This document shows positions 60,655 to 64,000 of a stretch of 64,000 bases of DNA, one piece after another. Every line of letters starts with the position of its first letter. The stretch's first letter is position 1. This DNA comes from Hyperoplus lanceolatus (taxonomy: Eukaryota > Chordata > Actinopteri > Uranoscopiformes > Ammodytidae). The stretch is taken from positions 4,867,501 through 4,931,500 of the forward strand of contig CM049408.1 in the NCBI GenBank assembly GCA_026929865.2, written 5' to 3'. The notes beneath the pieces are model-generated. The model saw only the letters and a list, made by a program, of their open reading frames with translations, searched no databases and was not told the origin of the DNA. Both the position numbers and the translations under genes were made by a program.

Positions 60655-60727
<73 letters not shown>
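60655..60727. repeat. (GT)n microsatellite
   Basis: A pure GT array; smaller runs at 60884-60905 and 60926-60945. Confidence 0.97.
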
Positions 60728-60730
<3 letters not shown>

Positions 60731-61812
60731 ATGTGAGAGCAGTGGTGTGTTTGCCCATGCTTTCGCTGCCGTTCCATTATAAGCCATGAGCAAGAGGAAT
60801 ATTAATGGGTCATTGGTAATTCATGCGCTCGTTGAGAGATTCACACAAAGGGCAGCCAGGTCACACAGCTAATAGATACACTAGTGTGTGTGTGTGTGTG
60901 TGTGTTTGCATGCAAGTTTATGCATGTGTGTGTGTGTGTGTGTGTGATCTTAGTAACCTGACGCTTTGAAAAATCTCTAGCTGCAGTTGGTAAATGCATG
61001 CACACACTCTCCCCTCTCTCTCTCTCGATCTCTCACCAAGTCTGTCAATGTGTGTCTGTCTCTCACAGGAACATATTTATGCCAACCCCAGTGCATGACA
61101 AAGACCCTTTTTGGTCATTTAGAGGAGCGGAATGCATGACTACTTCATACATCCTGTGTGTTTGACTCTAGCCAGTAGGGGGGCTGCATTTACATCGATT
61201 AAGGGTCAAATCCCAATGAACTGTGTGTTGTATTGTATTACTGCCAGACAGCTGGGAAAATATCTTTTGTCAGAACTGTGTAGAAAAAAAGGAAATGTTG
61301 GCAAGAAAAATAATGCCATTTTATCACAATGAACCAAATGTAACTCCCACCTACGGTTCAGTTGAACAGTCGTCAACGTAGAATGAATCATCGTTAGTGT
61401 AAATATTGTGTAGAGTACAGCGAAATACTGATTAATATCAGTGTTAGCCAGCTAGCTAAGGAAAGCTACCCCCCCCCCCCGTTAGTAAAGACCACTTAAA
61501 ACTAAAACAAGCCAAACTCCAATGACAGTGGTGGAAATGTTGTGACTCCCGCAGCGGACACTTGGTATGAATGTACTGTGATACCACCCAACCCTATTCA
61601 TTCATTCATAAATCCATAAATCCACCATCCCGTGTGTCTGCAGTGATTCTTAGAGGTAGGAGTTGTTGATCTTTCTTCCTCTGACACTGGACCACCGGGC
61701 TATTAAACACTGTATCAAGGGAGAAGGAGAGAGGGGGAAAAGTATTGTAATGAGAAAAGAGAAGACGGAGGGCAGGATGGAGTAACATAGGGGGCAATGG
61801 ACTGATTGGAAA

Positions 61813-61818
<6 letters not shown>

Positions 61819-61853
<35 letters not shown>

Positions 61854-61930
61854 ATACAGATGAGGAAAGAGAGTGGGCTTGATGAGGAGGAAGAGAATGG
61901 AAGAAGAGGGGAGAGAGAGAGAGAGAGAGT
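61819..61930. repeat. (GA)-rich block
   Basis: Two pure GA runs (61819-61849 and 61911-61930) in purine-rich sequence. Confidence 0.9.
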
Positions 61931-62219
61931 GAGAGAGCTTGGCAGCCAAGACAAATTCCTCCAGTGCTGATGAGAATGCTAATCTCTTTCCCTCCATCCC
62001 TCCTCCCTCTTTTCATCCCACTCTCCTCTTCTCTGCTGTTCCCTCTGTTTGTCAGAGGGGGTGATGTGTTCATTTTAAGCCGTGTCCAGCTGCAGCATGT
62101 GTGTCTCTCTCCCCGATTAGTGTGTGTGTTGTGCCGTGGGTGTTTGCGTGACTGTCTGCTTGCATATAGTATGAGAGAGGATCATGTGCATATACCAGTG
62201 TGCATTGTTTGAAGGAAGA

Positions 62220-62220
<1 letters not shown>

Positions 62221-62266
<46 letters not shown>

Positions 62267-62330
62267 GTGCGTGTGTGCGTGTGTGCGTGCGTGCGTGCGT
62301 GTGTGCGTGTGTGCGTGCGTGCGTGCGTGA
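62221..62330. repeat. compound (GT)n/(GTGC)n microsatellite
   Basis: Pure GT for about 40 bp, then GTGTGC and GTGC units. Confidence 0.96.
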
Positions 62331-62419
62331 GTGTCATCAATTACAATCACTGGTGGAATTGAGTGAGAACATCTTCGCCTGCTCACAGCACACCCACACA
62401 CCTTGTCCTCCACATCTGT

Positions 62420-62505
62420 TCACTCACTCACTCACTCACTTACTTACTCACTCACTCACTCACTCACACACACGTACACACACACGTACACACACACACA
62501 CAAAC
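62420..62505. repeat. (ACTC)n and (CA)n cluster
   Basis: About ten ACTC units with two ACTT changes, then CA/CG-rich steps. Confidence 0.92.
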
Positions 62506-63012
62506 ACGCTCTTTCTTCCAGAGTCTAGAGAAAAAGCATAAATGCGTGGCGATTTGACAGATAGCCTTGTATTAGTGCCGCTTGCGTCCTTAAATGAACA
62601 CGTCCCCTTGTGTTGTGTGTACTGCCTTGTTAGGGCCCCTAATTTGGTTAGTGCACTAATAAAGTGGGGAACCTGGGACGCACGCACCGATTCACCACTT
62701 GCATATCAACAGAGAGGGAGAGTCCGGCTCCTGGCTTATACCCTCCGAGACTACACAGCTTCTGTTCTGTGAAAAATAAAGGGACGATCAGCACATTTTT
62801 GCAAATGACTCATCTGTTACAAAGATTACATTTTATTTGATTTCATTTTTTTTTCTTCAAAATTCTCGATTCTCGTGTTCTTCCTGCTTGACTGACGACT
62901 CTGGTTACCTGTACCTTTTACAGTGTAAACAAATGTATCCAATCAAGAATTAGTTACAATCCCACTTATACTGTTGTGTAGGTCGCAGTAGCCAACAGTG
63001 ACATCATGGTAT

Positions 63013-63113
<101 letters not shown>

Positions 63114-63201
63114 CTGCCTGCGTGCGTGCATGTGATTGTCAGTTGGCAAAGACAGTGGTTACAAATTCAAATGGGGTGTCATTTCTCCATTGCCCTGCAC
63201 C

Positions 63202-63923
63202 TAGGGTTGCAAAATTCGGGGAATTTTCAAAGTTCGAAACTTTCCATTGGAATTAACTGAAATTTTGGGAATTAACGGGAATAAACAGGAATTTACTAAA
63301 TTTAAAGCAACCCAAATGCACTGAATTCTCCTAACTATGTTATTTCAGTCCAGGCAAACGTTCTAGACAGTAAAAAGCAGTGTTTTTACTAGACCAGGTG
63401 TACACAGGCTTAAACAGTGATTTTAAATATAGTTGGGGACAATATATTTTAGCATAATCTTGACTAAAACAACCAGGTTTTATGCAAGTACACTTGGCAA
63501 ATTGCACATAGCACACTGCTTACTGCAGGGGAACTGAGGCCACGCCCCTAAATGCACTGTGCATTCCTCCATCACATGGTTGGGAGGCATTTTACTTTAT
63601 TTATTGAATGGGTGGGGTCAGACAGATGAGTAATAGTTTACTCAATATTCATCTTTTTGTTGTTCAGTGAAATTATTGATTGTTCATAAAATAATCAAAA
63701 CTTGATAAAGTTCTACTTACAAATAAATCTGTTCAAATGTAATGTTTTTTGATTGTATTAGTTTGCATGGATGTCTGCCTATGACCAAACATAATGTTTG
63801 ACTATTTAGATTTATGTTTGGTTATAAAAAAATAATAATTTAAATTACCTCCATTTAGTTCATTCCTATAATTTCCAATTTTGTGGAAAGTTTCCAGAAA
63901 CTTTCCACCCCTTTGCAACCCTA
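63202..63923. mobile_element. hAT-type non-autonomous element
   Basis: TAGGGTTGCAAA and TTTGCAACCCTA are the ends. The perfect 8-bp duplication CCTGCACC stands at 63194-63201 and 63924-63931. Subterminal GGAATTAACGGGAAT and GGAAAGTTTCC strings are typical of a family common in fish. It is 722 bp with no coding frame. Confidence 0.92.
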
Positions 63924-64000
63924 CCTGCACCTTTAAATCACAGTGACTATGTGAGTGAGAGACAGGTGGGTGGAGGTGAGCAGTTGTCTACAGCTCTGTT

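Overview
This window is vertebrate nuclear DNA, almost certainly from a teleost fish. It holds two spliced genes with GT-AG introns that I recognise by protein sequence, very dense (CA/GT)n microsatellites, and many fish-type repeats: Tc1-like and hAT elements, TTAA-target MITEs, tRNA-derived SINEs and LINE fragments. I see no operons, CRISPR arrays or other prokaryotic features.

The two genes stand head to head around about 23.75-24.05 kb. On the minus strand is trappc12 (TRAPPIII subunit 12): a probable 5' UTR exon at 23718-23765 and coding exons at 21203-22562, 20152-20268, 6142-6255 and 3538-3676. The rest of the gene lies beyond the left edge. On the plus strand is eipr1 (EARP/GARP-interacting WD40 protein, formerly TSSC1): coding exons at 24055-24096, 24313-24396, 39009-39141, 40660-40819 and 59494-59593. 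The rest lies beyond the right edge. All exon phases join. The exception is a C9 run in trappc12 exon 1 (G9 at 21533-21541 on the plus strand), which is one base too long for the reading frame. Both proteins act in membrane trafficking, and the same head-to-head order is found in human chromosome band 2p25.3. The short space between them carries a perfect NRF1-type palindrome and an ETS-type site, as expected of a shared promoter.

Everything else is intron filled with repeats. Left part (0-24 kb, trappc12 introns): a LINE fragment at the left edge (1-695), a telomere-like TIR element (3212-3446), a common fish repeat touching a trappc12 exon, a hAT-type MITE split by a roughly 2-kb hAT-like insertion beside a TTAA-target MITE (10002-12370), and a decayed Tc1 (13008-14609). 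Middle (24.4-34.2 kb, eipr1 intron 2): a TIR-bounded block with an array of short inverted and direct iterons (24464-27643), then a hAT element interrupted by a nearly intact Tc1 element (27653-30675), then a short hAT MITE and a truncated Tc1. Right part (39-64 kb): SINEs, a full EN-RT LINE relic (45850-48330), hAT and TTAA MITEs nested at 51400-52920, a scrambled nested cluster at 53054-56100 that may include assembly error, and a hAT element with a perfect 8-bp target duplication at 63202-63923.

I found no gene system that is clearly new. The most unusual item is the iteron-rich TIR block at 24464-27643, whose superfamily I cannot name. The nested insertions with readable target-site duplications give a relative order of events for several repeat families.
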